From Streptomyces sp. NBC_01232 (GTDB taxonomy: Bacteria; Actinomycetota; Actinomycetes; Streptomycetales; Streptomycetaceae): a DNA stretch of 64,000 bases. Of the stretch, positions 1-7,444 are shown in pieces. A model generated the notes under the pieces. That model was not told where the DNA came from. It searched no databases and was given only the letters and a program-made list of their open reading frames with translations. Both the position numbers and the translations under genes were made by a program. The DNA is taken from contig NZ_CP108518.1 of NCBI RefSeq assembly GCF_035989885.1, positions 2,608,501 to 2,672,500 on the forward strand, read 5' to 3'. Positions within the stretch are counted from its first letter, which is position 1. Every line of letters begins with the position of its first letter.

Positions 1-2
1 AA

Positions 3-989
3 GCCACAGTCAGCCGCGTGCTCAACGGCAAGCCCGGTGTGGCCGCAGGCACCCGTGAATCCGTGCTGGCCGCCCTCGACGTACTCGGCTACGAGCGGCC
101 CGTGAAGCTGCGCCAGCGCAGTGCGGGGCTCGTCGGTCTGATAACTCCGGAACTGGACAACCCCATCTTCCCGGCACTCGCCCAGGTCATCGGCCAGGCC
201 CTGACCCGGCAGGGGTACACGCCGGTGCTGGCCACGCAGACGCCCGGCGGGTCCACGGAGGACGAGCTGACCGAGATGCTGGTCGACCGCGGGGTATCCG
301 GCATCATCTTCGTCTCCGGCCTGCACGCCGACACCACGGCCGACATGGGCCGTTACGACCAGCTCCGCGGGCAGGGCGTTCCCTACGTCCTCATCAACGG
401 GTTCTCCGACAAGGTGCAGGCCCCCTTCGTCTCCCCCGACGACCGGGCCGCGATGGTCCTCGCCGTCACCCACCTCACCGCGCTCGGGCACACCCGCATC
501 GGGCTCGCGGTCGGACCGAAGCGGTTCGTGCCGGTCCTCCGCAAGATCGAGGGCTTCCGGCTCGGGATGAAGGAGCGGCTCGGGCTCGGCGAGGCCGAGG
601 TCGAGGAGCTCATCCAGCACTCCCTCTACTCGCTGGAGGGCGGCCAGGCCGCCGCGGCCGCACTGATCTCGCGGGGCTGCACGGCGGTGGTGTGCGCGAG
701 CGACATGATGGCGCTCGGTGCGATCCGGGCGGCCCGGCAGCTGGGGCTGAAGGTGCCGCAGGACGTGTCGGTGGTCGGCTTCGACGACTCCCCGCTCATA
801 GCGTTCACCGATCCGCCGCTCACCACCATCCGGCAGCCCGTGCTGGCGATGGGGCAGGCCGCCGTCCGGACCCTGCTGGAGGAGATCGGCGGTACGCCGG
901 CCCCGCACAGCGAGTTCGTCTTCCTGCCCGAACTGGTGGTGCGCGGCTCCACGGCCTCGGGCCCCGGCCAGCGCCGCAGGGACAGCTAG
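3..989 (+). CDS. LacI-family transcriptional regulator (5' partial)
   Basis: Transcriptional repressor cut by the window start. The frame is open from base 3 and first reads ATVSRVLNGKPGV, the second half of the LacI helix-turn-helix and hinge, so the start codon and roughly the first 20 residues lie upstream. The rest is the periplasmic-binding-protein-like sensor core, with ITPELDNPIF at its start and VVGFDDSPL in the last third, which in this family binds a small ligand, often a sugar. The C-terminus reads on to the usual VVRGST region, so the 3' end looks complete. The ligand cannot be read from sequence, and the likely target genes lie upstream, outside the window. Confidence 0.95.
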   Translation, partial: ATVSRVLNGKPGVAAGTRESVLAALDVLGYERPVKLRQRSAGLVGLITPELDNPIFPALAQVIGQALTRQGYTPVLATQTPGGSTEDELTEMLVDRGVSGIIFVSGLHADTTADMGRYDQLRGQGVPYVLINGFSDKVQAPFVSPDDRAAMVLAVTHLTALGHTRIGLAVGPKRFVPVLRKIEGFRLGMKERLGLGEAEVEELIQHSLYSLEGGQAAAAALISRGCTAVVCASDMMALGAIRAARQLGLKVPQDVSVVGFDDSPLIAFTDPPLTTIRQPVLAMGQAAVRTLLEEIGGTPAPHSEFVFLPELVVRGSTASGPGQRRRDS

Positions 990-1099
990 CCGTCCAGGGA
1001 CAGCCGGGCGGTCCGGGTGCGGCAGGGACGGCCTGGCGGCTCGTGCCGACGGACGTGTCCCTTCGGGGGCGGACCGGTCCCGGTCCCGATACTGGGCAG

Positions 1100-1985
1100 A
1101 TGCCCATGACCGGCCGTGTCCGCGACAGGATCCTGCCCGACCATCAGCGCCGCTCCCTGGAGGACCTCCAGCAGGATCTCGATCTATCGTCGGGGGGACC
1201 ACCGGGCGAAGCAGTCGGCCTTCTGGACCATGCTCACACTGTCCTCCGTGATCGCCGCGTGCGGGATCCTGACGGACTCCACCGCCACCGTCATCGGCGC
1301 GGTGGCCTCCCTGGTGGTGCCCGGCTCCTACGACCTGCTGACGGACAGCCAGATCTCCAGCCGGACCTCCCCCGGGCTGCTCGACCTGGTCGGCGCGCTG
1401 GCCACGGGTTTCGCCGGCGCGGTGGCGCTGTCCCGCAAGGACGTCGCCGCGGTCCTGCCGGGGGTGGCGATCGCGATCTCCCTGGTGCCGCCGCTCGTGG
1501 TCACGGGCGTGTGCGCCGGCCAGCAGGCGTGGTGGCTCGCGCTGGGTGCGCTGGTGCTGTTCCTGTCCAACCTGCTGTCGATGGTCTTCGCGGGCATGGT
1601 GGTCTTCGCCGCCCTCGGGTTCAGCCGCGACGGCGGACCCGGCGGTCGGCGGGCTCCCCGGCGCGCCTACGTGATGCTCGGGCTGCTGTTCGCCGCGGTC
1701 GTGCTGCCCCTGGCCGCCAACACGGTGGCCACCGTCCTCCTGGACGCGTGGACGGCGCGCACCAGGAGCGCCGCGCAGAAGTGGCTCTCGGACAGCCCCG
1801 GCGCGGCCGTCACCAGTGTCGACGCCCAGTCCAGAACCCTGTACGTCCACGTGCGCAGCCCCGGCGCCCTCCCTCCGATCGCAGATCTGCTCGACGACCT
1901 CGAAGGGCAGGTTCCGGACGGCGTGCCCATCGTCGTCGATGCCACGCGGGGCCAGCAGATCATCGCCGGGAAGGTGGGAGACTGA
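1100..1985 (+). pseudogene. DUF389 membrane protein, frameshifted and internally deleted
   Basis: Looks like a degraded DUF389 (TIGR00341-type) integral membrane protein. The N-terminus (VRDRILPDHQRRSLEDLQQ) reads from ATG 1100 or 1106 in one frame. The rest (HRAKQSAFWTMLTL, then membrane segments and a periplasmic tail) reads in another. The switch falls at a run of six G at 1192-1197 where five would keep one frame, so a single-base insertion or a sequencing error is likely. There also seems to be an in-frame loss of about 50 residues: TATVIGA runs straight into SLVVPGSYDLL, where relatives I remember carry two further membrane helices. The two lesions together argue for a dead gene. Function of the family is poorly known; transport has been suggested. 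Confidence 0.7.
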
Positions 1986-2087
1986 CGCCGCCGGGTCGAG
2001 GTGTCGTACTCAAGGGGGACCGGAGGCGCCGAAGACCGTCCCGAGGGATGATCGGAGGCGAGAACGCATCTGGCAGACTCTCTCCCC

Positions 2088-2978
2088 ATGGGTGAATCGA
2101 GCGTGAAGACACTGGAAACCCGGACGGATGTCTCATCACCCACGGTGGCTGAGACCGAGACCCGCCCGGGGTCCGAGCGCACCCTGATGTCCCGGTTGCG
2201 TGCCCCGCGCCGGCCTCGGATCTGGTTCGAGGTCCTGCTCATCGCGGTCAGCTACTGGATCTACTCGCTGATCCGCAACGCGGTGCCCGAGCAGAAGGCG
2301 GCCGCCCTCGCCAACGCCGACTGGATCTGGGGCGTGGAGCGGACCCTCGGCATCGCCGTCGAGGAGTCGGTCAACCACGCGGTCAACTCCGTGACGTGGC
2401 TGATCGTGGGCATGAACTACTACTACGCCACGCTCCACTTCGCCGTGACCATCGGCGTGCTGGTGTGGATCTACCGTTTCCATCCCGGGCGGTACGCCGC
2501 CACGCGCATGGTCCTCTTCGCCACCACGGGCGTGGCCCTGGTCGGCTACTACTGCTACCCGCTCGCGCCGCCCCGGCTGATGAACGGGCAGAACTTCATC
2601 GACACCGTGCTGGTCCACCACACTTGGGGCTCCATGGCCTCGGGCAACCTCAAGCAGATGTCGAACCAGTACGCAGCGATGCCGTCCATGCACATAGGGT
2701 GGTCGCTCTGGTGCGGGCTGACGATCTTCGCGGTCGCCTCGGCCCCCTGGGCCCGGATCCTGGGCCTGCTCTACCCGACGGCGACGCTCGTCGTCATCGT
2801 GGCCACCGCCAACCACTTCTGGCTCGACGCCGTGGGCGGCATGCTCTGCCTGGCCTTCGGCTACACGGTCTCGCGTTCCTGGTACGGGTCCTTCGCCCAC
2901 CACCTGCCCCGCCACCCCGAGCACGCGGGTCCGCACCCGGCGTCGGAACTGCTGAACCGCGTCCGCGGGCGGGCGTAA
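2088..2978 (+). CDS. PAP2-superfamily membrane phosphatase / Aur1-Ipt1-like protein
   Basis: Integral membrane protein of 296 residues with about six hydrophobic helices after a charged 45-residue cytoplasmic N-terminus. The PAP2_3-type active-site motifs are visible: YAAMPSMHIGWSLW (phosphatase motif PSMH) and ANHFWLDAVGG (histidine and aspartate of the last motif), with YPLAPPRL before them. Family members remove or transfer phosphate groups on lipid substrates such as phosphatidate or phosphoinositides; the substrate here is unknown. ATG 2088 is the first start; GTG 2103 is an alternative, and neither has a strong ribosome-binding site. It stands alone and ends just before the convergent acetyltransferase gene. 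Confidence 0.85.
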   Translation: MGESSVKTLETRTDVSSPTVAETETRPGSERTLMSRLRAPRRPRIWFEVLLIAVSYWIYSLIRNAVPEQKAAALANADWIWGVERTLGIAVEESVNHAVNSVTWLIVGMNYYYATLHFAVTIGVLVWIYRFHPGRYAATRMVLFATTGVALVGYYCYPLAPPRLMNGQNFIDTVLVHHTWGSMASGNLKQMSNQYAAMPSMHIGWSLWCGLTIFAVASAPWARILGLLYPTATLVVIVATANHFWLDAVGGMLCLAFGYTVSRSWYGSFAHHLPRHPEHAGPHPASELLNRVRGRA

Positions 2979-3001
2979 CCCCCGCGGCCCCGGGAGGACG
3001 G

Positions 3002-3433
3002 CTACTGCTCCCCGAGGGCCATCCACTTCTCGGGCGTGGCCAGCGGCTCGAAGCCGGACCGGGCGTAGACGGCGTGCGCATCGGCGGTGGCGAGCATGAC
3101 CCGGCGCAGCCCGTAGGGCTCCAGGTGCGCGCACGCCGCGTCGACGAGGGCCCCGCCGAGCCCCTTGCCGCGGGCGCCCGGATCGACGTACACGTCGCAG
3201 AGCCACGCGAAGGTGGACCGGTCGGTGACGATGCGGGCGTACGCGAGCTGCGCGCCGGAGGCCTGGTCGTAGAGGCCGAAGTTCAAGGAGTTCGCGATGG
3301 CGTCCTCCTGCTTCTGCCGGCTGCGGCCGAGGGCCCAGTACGCGTCCTCGGACAGCCACCGGTGGAGGAGCCCGACGTCCAGTCGGGCGGCGTCGGTGGA
3401 GATCTCGTAACCGTCGGGAAGGTCTTGGCTCAT
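3002..3433 (-). CDS. GNAT-family N-acetyltransferase
   Basis: Acetyl-CoA-dependent acyltransferase of 143 residues, a typical single GNAT domain. The acetyl-CoA loop is VDPGARGKGLGGALV (the R/Q-x-x-G-x-G/A signature) near residues 86-100, and the C-terminal strand reads AVYARSGFEPL. The central segment FAWLCDVYVDP is typical of YjdJ/ElaA-like GNATs that act on small molecules. Start ATG 3433 was chosen because the long open frame upstream of it has shadow-like, Arg-Pro-rich coding. The gene converges on the PAP2 gene. Substrate unknown. Confidence 0.9.
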   Translation of the reverse strand: MSQDLPDGYEISTDAARLDVGLLHRWLSEDAYWALGRSRQKQEDAIANSLNFGLYDQASGAQLAYARIVTDRSTFAWLCDVYVDPGARGKGLGGALVDAACAHLEPYGLRRVMLATADAHAVYARSGFEPLATPEKWMALGEQ

Positions 3434-3576
3434 CCCGGCATCCAAGCAGCGCCCGCGCGCTCCGCGCCAGCGCATATCCGCCGCCGGCCGGACCCGGTTG
3501 CACCGCGTCCACCGCGGCAGACTGCCGTACGACCCGAGGCGACCAGCGCCGACGCCGAGCGGGAAGTCCGGGGGTG

Positions 3577-4074
3577 TCAGCACGTCCGCTCGTATTCGAC
3601 CTGGGTGAGGGGATTCCCGTCGCCGAAGTCGAAGGGGCGTACGGTGCCGCTCTCGGTGAAGCCGCACTTGGTATAGAAGCGGCGGGAGCGCGGGGTGTCG
3701 CGCAGGGTCCACAGGTGGGTGCGAGCGAACCCGCCGTCGCGCAGGTGGCGCAGGGTCTCGGTCATCAGCGCGGCCGCGATACCGCTGCCCCAGCTGTCGG
3801 GGTGGGTGTAGAAGGAGAGGATCTCGGCAAGGCCCGGCCGGGTCGCGGATGCCCGGAAGGCGGTCAGCGCGAGCGGGCGACCCTCGTGTTCGGCCAGCAG
3901 GATCGGGGTGTCCGCCTGCCCGACCCTTTCGTGCCACCGCGTCCGCCTGCTCCGGACACCGTCTGCGGCGAACCCGGGATCGAAGAAGGGGGCGTAGGCC
4001 GCCTCCCAGGCCGCGGCGTGGATCTCGCCGAGGACGTCCCCGTCGTACGGGCCGGCGCGCCGAACTGTGAACAT
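3577..4074 (-). CDS. GNAT-family N-acetyltransferase
   Basis: Single-domain GNAT acetyltransferase of 165 residues that is distinct from its downstream neighbour. It opens with FTVRRAGPYDGDVLGEIHAAAW, carries the acetyl-CoA pocket in HPDSWGSGIAAALM, and ends with RSRRFYTKCGFTESG, the usual alpha4-beta7 element of GNATs. The glycine loop is SWGSGIAAA rather than the commonest RGxGxG form, which still fits the fold. Separated by about 140 bp from the next acetyltransferase on the same strand, so co-transcription is possible but not shown. Acceptor substrate unknown; acetylation of an antibiotic, peptide or metabolite is equally possible. Confidence 0.9.
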   Translation of the reverse strand: MFTVRRAGPYDGDVLGEIHAAAWEAAYAPFFDPGFAADGVRSRRTRWHERVGQADTPILLAEHEGRPLALTAFRASATRPGLAEILSFYTHPDSWGSGIAAALMTETLRHLRDGGFARTHLWTLRDTPRSRRFYTKCGFTESGTVRPFDFGDGNPLTQVEYERTC

Positions 4075-4113
4075 CCGAGCACCCTATCCGCGGGCGGCGG
4101 GCGGCGCGCCGGT

Positions 4114-4902
4114 TCAGCCGTGGGGCCGGGATCCGGGGACGAAGCGGAACCTGTCCTCCGGGTCGATGTCGTCGTCGTGGTCGCTGAAGTAGAGCGATGT
4201 CGTCGTGCCGGCCACCACCTCGAGGAGGAACTGGCTGCACGAAGCCGGGTGGGCCTCCCAGAGGGGGCCGCGGCCCTCGTTGAGGATGACCGTCCACTCC
4301 TCCGGCTCGACCCCGGGCCGGACCAGCCAGTACAGGACGTGTCCCGAACCCTCCGCGTACCCCCAGGGCACCAGCCGGGTGTCGCCCTCCAGGAGTTCCG
4401 CCGGCTTGGCCTCGCCCGCCTCCCAGAAATCGGCGAGGTTCTCCTCGCGCTCCGCGGTCTGGGCGAAGAGGTCGTACATCTTCTCCGGGCAGTCCGGTTC
4501 CAGCAGCCAGATCATTCCCGCGAAGACCCCGCCCCCGTAGGTGTCGACGAGTCGCTTGTAGTCGGCCGGCAGGGCGGTGCCCATCGCCTCCTCCACGACG
4601 GCCCACTCCACGCTCCGGGCTTCGCCGGGCGGCGGACACAGCCGCCTCAGCGGTTGCGTGTGGCGCAGGCTCCGGGCGATCCGGACGTCGTCCGGCAGGG
4701 CACTGAACCGGGCCGGTGTCCTGGTGGGGTCCAGCACCACGGCGAGCATCCGGTCACCGACCTCGGCGCGTGGCACGTCCGCCCACCACGAGGGGTGTTT
4801 GGCCCGGTCGATGAAACCGTCGTGCCCGTCCGCGTCCACGGCGCATCCCACCGGGGCCACGGCCGTGACGACCACGTCGCACTCCTGATGATCCATGAGC
4901 AT
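4114..4902 (-). CDS. S1-like OB-fold domain fused to SMI1/KNR4 domain
   Basis: Two-part protein of about 262 residues. The N-terminal ~75 residues (CDVVVTAVAPVGCAVD, then GFIDRAKHPSWW and AVVLDPTRTPARFSALP) look like an S1/OB-fold RNA-binding domain. The C-terminal ~170 residues form a SMI1/KNR4 (SUKH) domain (WAVVEEAMGTALPADYKRL, TYGGGVFAG, LVPWGYAEGSG). SUKH proteins are often immunity proteins against secreted toxins or scaffold proteins. ATG 4902 was chosen because AGGGTGGGG lies just upstream; in-frame ATGs at 4920 and 4896 are alternatives. The next gene upstream on the same strand encodes a HEAT-repeat protein, another frequent immunity-type fold. No toxin gene is adjacent. Confidence 0.8.
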   Translation of the reverse strand: MLMDHQECDVVVTAVAPVGCAVDADGHDGFIDRAKHPSWWADVPRAEVGDRMLAVVLDPTRTPARFSALPDDVRIARSLRHTQPLRRLCPPPGEARSVEWAVVEEAMGTALPADYKRLVDTYGGGVFAGMIWLLEPDCPEKMYDLFAQTAEREENLADFWEAGEAKPAELLEGDTRLVPWGYAEGSGHVLYWLVRPGVEPEEWTVILNEGRGPLWEAHPASCSQFLLEVVAGTTTSLYFSDHDDDIDPEDRFRFVPGSRPHG

Positions 4903-4966
4903 GACCCCACCCTGCACCATGCCGACAACGTGCCTGCCGCCCGGGCCCGTTCGGTCGCGCAGGCGG

Positions 4967-6151
4967 TCAGCGCAGCCGTCTCCGGAGGAACCCCGGCCCG
5001 GCCGCGGGCGAGGACACCGGCACGAGCTCCTTCGAGGGCGGCGCCGGTACGGAACCGGCCGCGCCCGGAGCGATCCGCTGCAGGGCCTCGGTGAGGGTGC
5101 GGACGTAGGCCGTGTCCGCCAGGATCCGTACGCTGTCGAAGGGGTGGCCGAGGCGTTCCTCCTGCGCCAGGATCCAGCCCAGCAGGGGTGCCGCGGCGGC
5201 GGCCTGCGCCCCGATCTCCCCGAGGTGGCGGACGGCCTCCTGCACCGGCATGGCCGGCCGTCCCGTCCAGACCGGATCGACCTCCGCCAGCAGCACCGGT
5301 ACGGCGGGCTCCGGATCTCCGGTGATCCGCCGGTACGCGTGCGCGGCGGCGACCCGGGTCCACGCACCGGGCGACTCCATCAGCCCGCGCACGGCGTCCG
5401 CGTGGGCGGCGGCCAGCGGGCCGAGACCGGCGAGGAAGGGCAGACCGTGGGCGGCCGTCCCGGACCGCACCGCCACCCCGCACACGTCGAGGGCGAGGGT
5501 GGGATCACCGGTCACCCTCCAGTGCGCCCAGGCGGCCCGCCGCCGGAGATGGCCCGGCCCCTGGCGCCCGGTGGCGTACGAGGCCAGCCGGCTCGCGGCG
5601 ACGGCCGCCGCGGGGCCGATCCGGCCGAGGACGCGCAGGGCGTCGTAGGCGTACGGCGTCCCCAGGTACCGGACCACTTCGGGCACGGCGGGCGCGGCGG
5701 CCGGGCCCCAGGCGGCGAGGAGTTCCAGCATGGAGGTACTCGTGTGGTACTGGTCCGGCTCCCGCCGCAGGCCGGGCAGCAGGGTGGGGAGCAGCTCCAC
5801 GGCGGGCAGTGCGGCCAGGATGCGTGCGTGGGCGCGGTTGTACGTGAGCGGTGGGTCCTGCGCGAGCCGCTGCAGTCCGGGCAGCGCCCGGAGGTCGCCC
5901 ATCCCGGCGAGGGCGAACGTGACCGCCGCGACCTCGTGGCGGGAGACCCGGACGAAGAGGCCGAGCCGCTTCTTGAGGGAGGCGGCGATCCGATCGGCAT
6001 GCGCGGAAAGGGCAGGACCGGCCTGGGTCAGCGCGCGGCCCGCCTGCCGGATGGCGGCTGCCGGCCGGCCGGCGGCCCAGGAGCGGCGGTAGTCCCACCG
6101 GGAGCGATGGCGGGGGGCGATGGCGGGCGGCCCGGCGGGAAACAGTGACAT
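4967..6151 (-). CDS. HEAT-repeat protein
   Basis: A 394-residue protein made largely of alpha-helical HEAT-like repeats: segments such as VAAVTFALAGMGDLRALPGL, YAYDALRVLGRIGPAA and VQEAVRHLGEIGAQAA recur about every 35-40 residues. Such proteins are scaffolds without a catalytic residue. No signal peptide or membrane segment is seen. Streptomyces relatives I remember are often longer, so this may be a C-terminal remnant restarted at ATG 6151, but I cannot show that from this sequence. Same strand as the S1-SMI1 gene with about 65 bp between them, so they may be co-transcribed. Confidence 0.75.
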   Translation of the reverse strand: MSLFPAGPPAIAPRHRSRWDYRRSWAAGRPAAAIRQAGRALTQAGPALSAHADRIAASLKKRLGLFVRVSRHEVAAVTFALAGMGDLRALPGLQRLAQDPPLTYNRAHARILAALPAVELLPTLLPGLRREPDQYHTSTSMLELLAAWGPAAAPAVPEVVRYLGTPYAYDALRVLGRIGPAAAVAASRLASYATGRQGPGHLRRRAAWAHWRVTGDPTLALDVCGVAVRSGTAAHGLPFLAGLGPLAAAHADAVRGLMESPGAWTRVAAAHAYRRITGDPEPAVPVLLAEVDPVWTGRPAMPVQEAVRHLGEIGAQAAAAAPLLGWILAQEERLGHPFDSVRILADTAYVRTLTEALQRIAPGAAGSVPAPPSKELVPVSSPAAGPGFLRRRLR

Positions 6152-6314
6152 GCGTCACGCAACGGCTGCTGGTCGAAGTCCTTCTTGACGGAGCGTTAAC
6201 CCTCCGACATTTCGATATTTGTCCCTTTTGGAATTGACATTCCCCTCTCCGCCGGAAACGGAATCCACGGCACCGATGCACCCGTCCCCGACCGGCCAGG
6301 TCACAGCCGTTTCT

Positions 6315-6502
6315 GATCACCCATCAGACGGTTGCGGGGGTGACCAAATCGTGATGATGCACGATCACGGTCCTGTTTCAAGCCGTGTGCCGACCGCCCC
6401 GGGCTCGTGATCAGCGGAAACTTGCCAGGCCATTCAGGCGCTTTTAAGAATGGCGGCCTCTTCGGCGCCCTGCACGTCCGGCGCCGGAAGCTTCGCGATC
6501 AC
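6315..6502 (+). promoter_or_regulatory. Cluster of GATCAC/GTGATC sites in the leader of the CAP-protein gene
   Basis: The 366-bp gap 6152-6517 is visibly AT-richer than its surroundings and holds the regulatory region of the CAP-domain gene. Four GATCAC/GTGATC hexamers occur at 6315, 6363, 6407 and 6497. At 6348-6365 ATCGTG and CACGAT form a perfect inverted repeat with a 6-nt spacer. This suggests an operator, but I cannot name the regulator. I saw no clear riboswitch. Confidence 0.35.
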
Positions 6503-6517
6503 TGAATGAGGTCAGGC

Positions 6518-7291
6518 ATGCAGAAGCATCGGAAGAAGTCGTCCTACAAGAAGATAGTCATCGGCGTCGGCGCGCTCGCCATCGTGGGTGTCCCCACCGC
6601 CGCCATGGCCTGCTTCGACGGTCAGGACGACGGCAACAGCCGGACGCGGACCGCGAGCCACCAGCAGCAGCGCCCGTGGCAGTGGCAGCAGACGCCGTCG
6701 GCCGCGCCGACCACCCCGGCACCCGTGGACGCACCGCTCCCGAGCGAGACGCCGAGCAGCAGCCCCTCCGAGGCCTCCCCCAGCAGCCCCGCCGCGCCCG
6801 CGCAGCCGGTCGTCGAGACCACCCCGCCCGCGCAGCCCAAGCCCGCGCAGCCGCCGGTCGCGACGGAGAAGCCGCAGGCGCCCCAGCCGTCGAAGACCGC
6901 CGCCCCGCCGGCCACCGGCTCCGTCGCCCAGGTGCTCGCGCTCGTCAACCAGGAGCGCGCGGCCGCAGGATGCTCGGCCGTCTCCCTGAACGCGAAGCTC
7001 ACGAAGGCCGCGCAGGACCACAGCGCCGACATGGCCTCCCACAGCAACATGTCCCACACCGGCTCCGACGGCTCGGACCCGGGCACGCGCATCACCCGCG
7101 CCGGGTACGCGTGGCGGACGTACGGCGAGAACGTCGCCTACGGCTACAGCACTCCCGAGAAGGTCATGGAGGGCTGGATGAACAGCCAGGGCCACCGGGA
7201 GAACATCCTGAACTGCGCCTTCAAGGAGATCGGAATCGGCCTGGCGCAGCCCGGCAACTACTGGACGCAGGCCTTCGGCACGGCCCGCTGA
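6518..7291 (+). CDS. Secreted CAP/SCP-domain protein
   Basis: Exported protein of 257 residues. Lysine-rich N-terminus, a hydrophobic segment IVIGVGALAIVGVPTAAMA ending near an AMA-C signal-peptidase-like site, then a Pro/Ser/Thr-rich linker of about 100 residues. The last ~125 residues are a CAP (SCP/PR-1) domain: VLALVNQERAAAGC, HSADMASHSNMSHTG, YGENVAYGYSTPEKV and WMNSQGHRENIL, with the conserved His, Glu, Glu and His. Bacterial CAP proteins are surface or secreted proteins of uncertain activity. ATG 6518 is preferred over ATG 6506 because GAGG sits 7-10 bp before it. Followed by a strong terminator shared with the convergent glnE. Confidence 0.9.
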   Translation: MQKHRKKSSYKKIVIGVGALAIVGVPTAAMACFDGQDDGNSRTRTASHQQQRPWQWQQTPSAAPTTPAPVDAPLPSETPSSSPSEASPSSPAAPAQPVVETTPPAQPKPAQPPVATEKPQAPQPSKTAAPPATGSVAQVLALVNQERAAAGCSAVSLNAKLTKAAQDHSADMASHSNMSHTGSDGSDPGTRITRAGYAWRTYGENVAYGYSTPEKVMEGWMNSQGHRENILNCAFKEIGIGLAQPGNYWTQAFGTAR

Positions 7292-7340
7292 CGCCGGCGC
7301 CGTCCCGACACGACGGACCGCCAACCACGGACCGCGGACC

Positions 7341-7375
7341 GCGGACCGCGGACCCACTCAGGGTCCGCGGTCCGC
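7341..7375. terminator. Convergent hairpin terminator
   Basis: Perfect 15-bp stem (7341-7355 against 7361-7375) with a 5-nt loop ACTCA, built from GGACC/GCGG repeats. It lies between the CAP gene and glnE, whose 3' ends face each other. There is no T tract, which is usual for Streptomyces terminators. Confidence 0.85.
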
Positions 7376-7444
7376 CCCGTCCGTTCCGGTCACAGCCTGA
7401 ACAGCACTCCGCGCCCCCGGGGCGCCGTCCGACGGTGCGCCCGG

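Noticed and set aside
692..2095. Long plus-strand open frame across the end of the LacI gene and the DUF389 gene
   Set aside because: Arg/Pro/Ala-rich shadow coding except for a short stretch (about 1100-1195) that is the N-terminus of the frameshifted DUF389 gene.
6152..6517. c-di-AMP (ydaO) riboswitch before the CAP gene
   Set aside because: Some Streptomyces wall-related genes have one, but I could not find the conserved ydaO core or pairing here.
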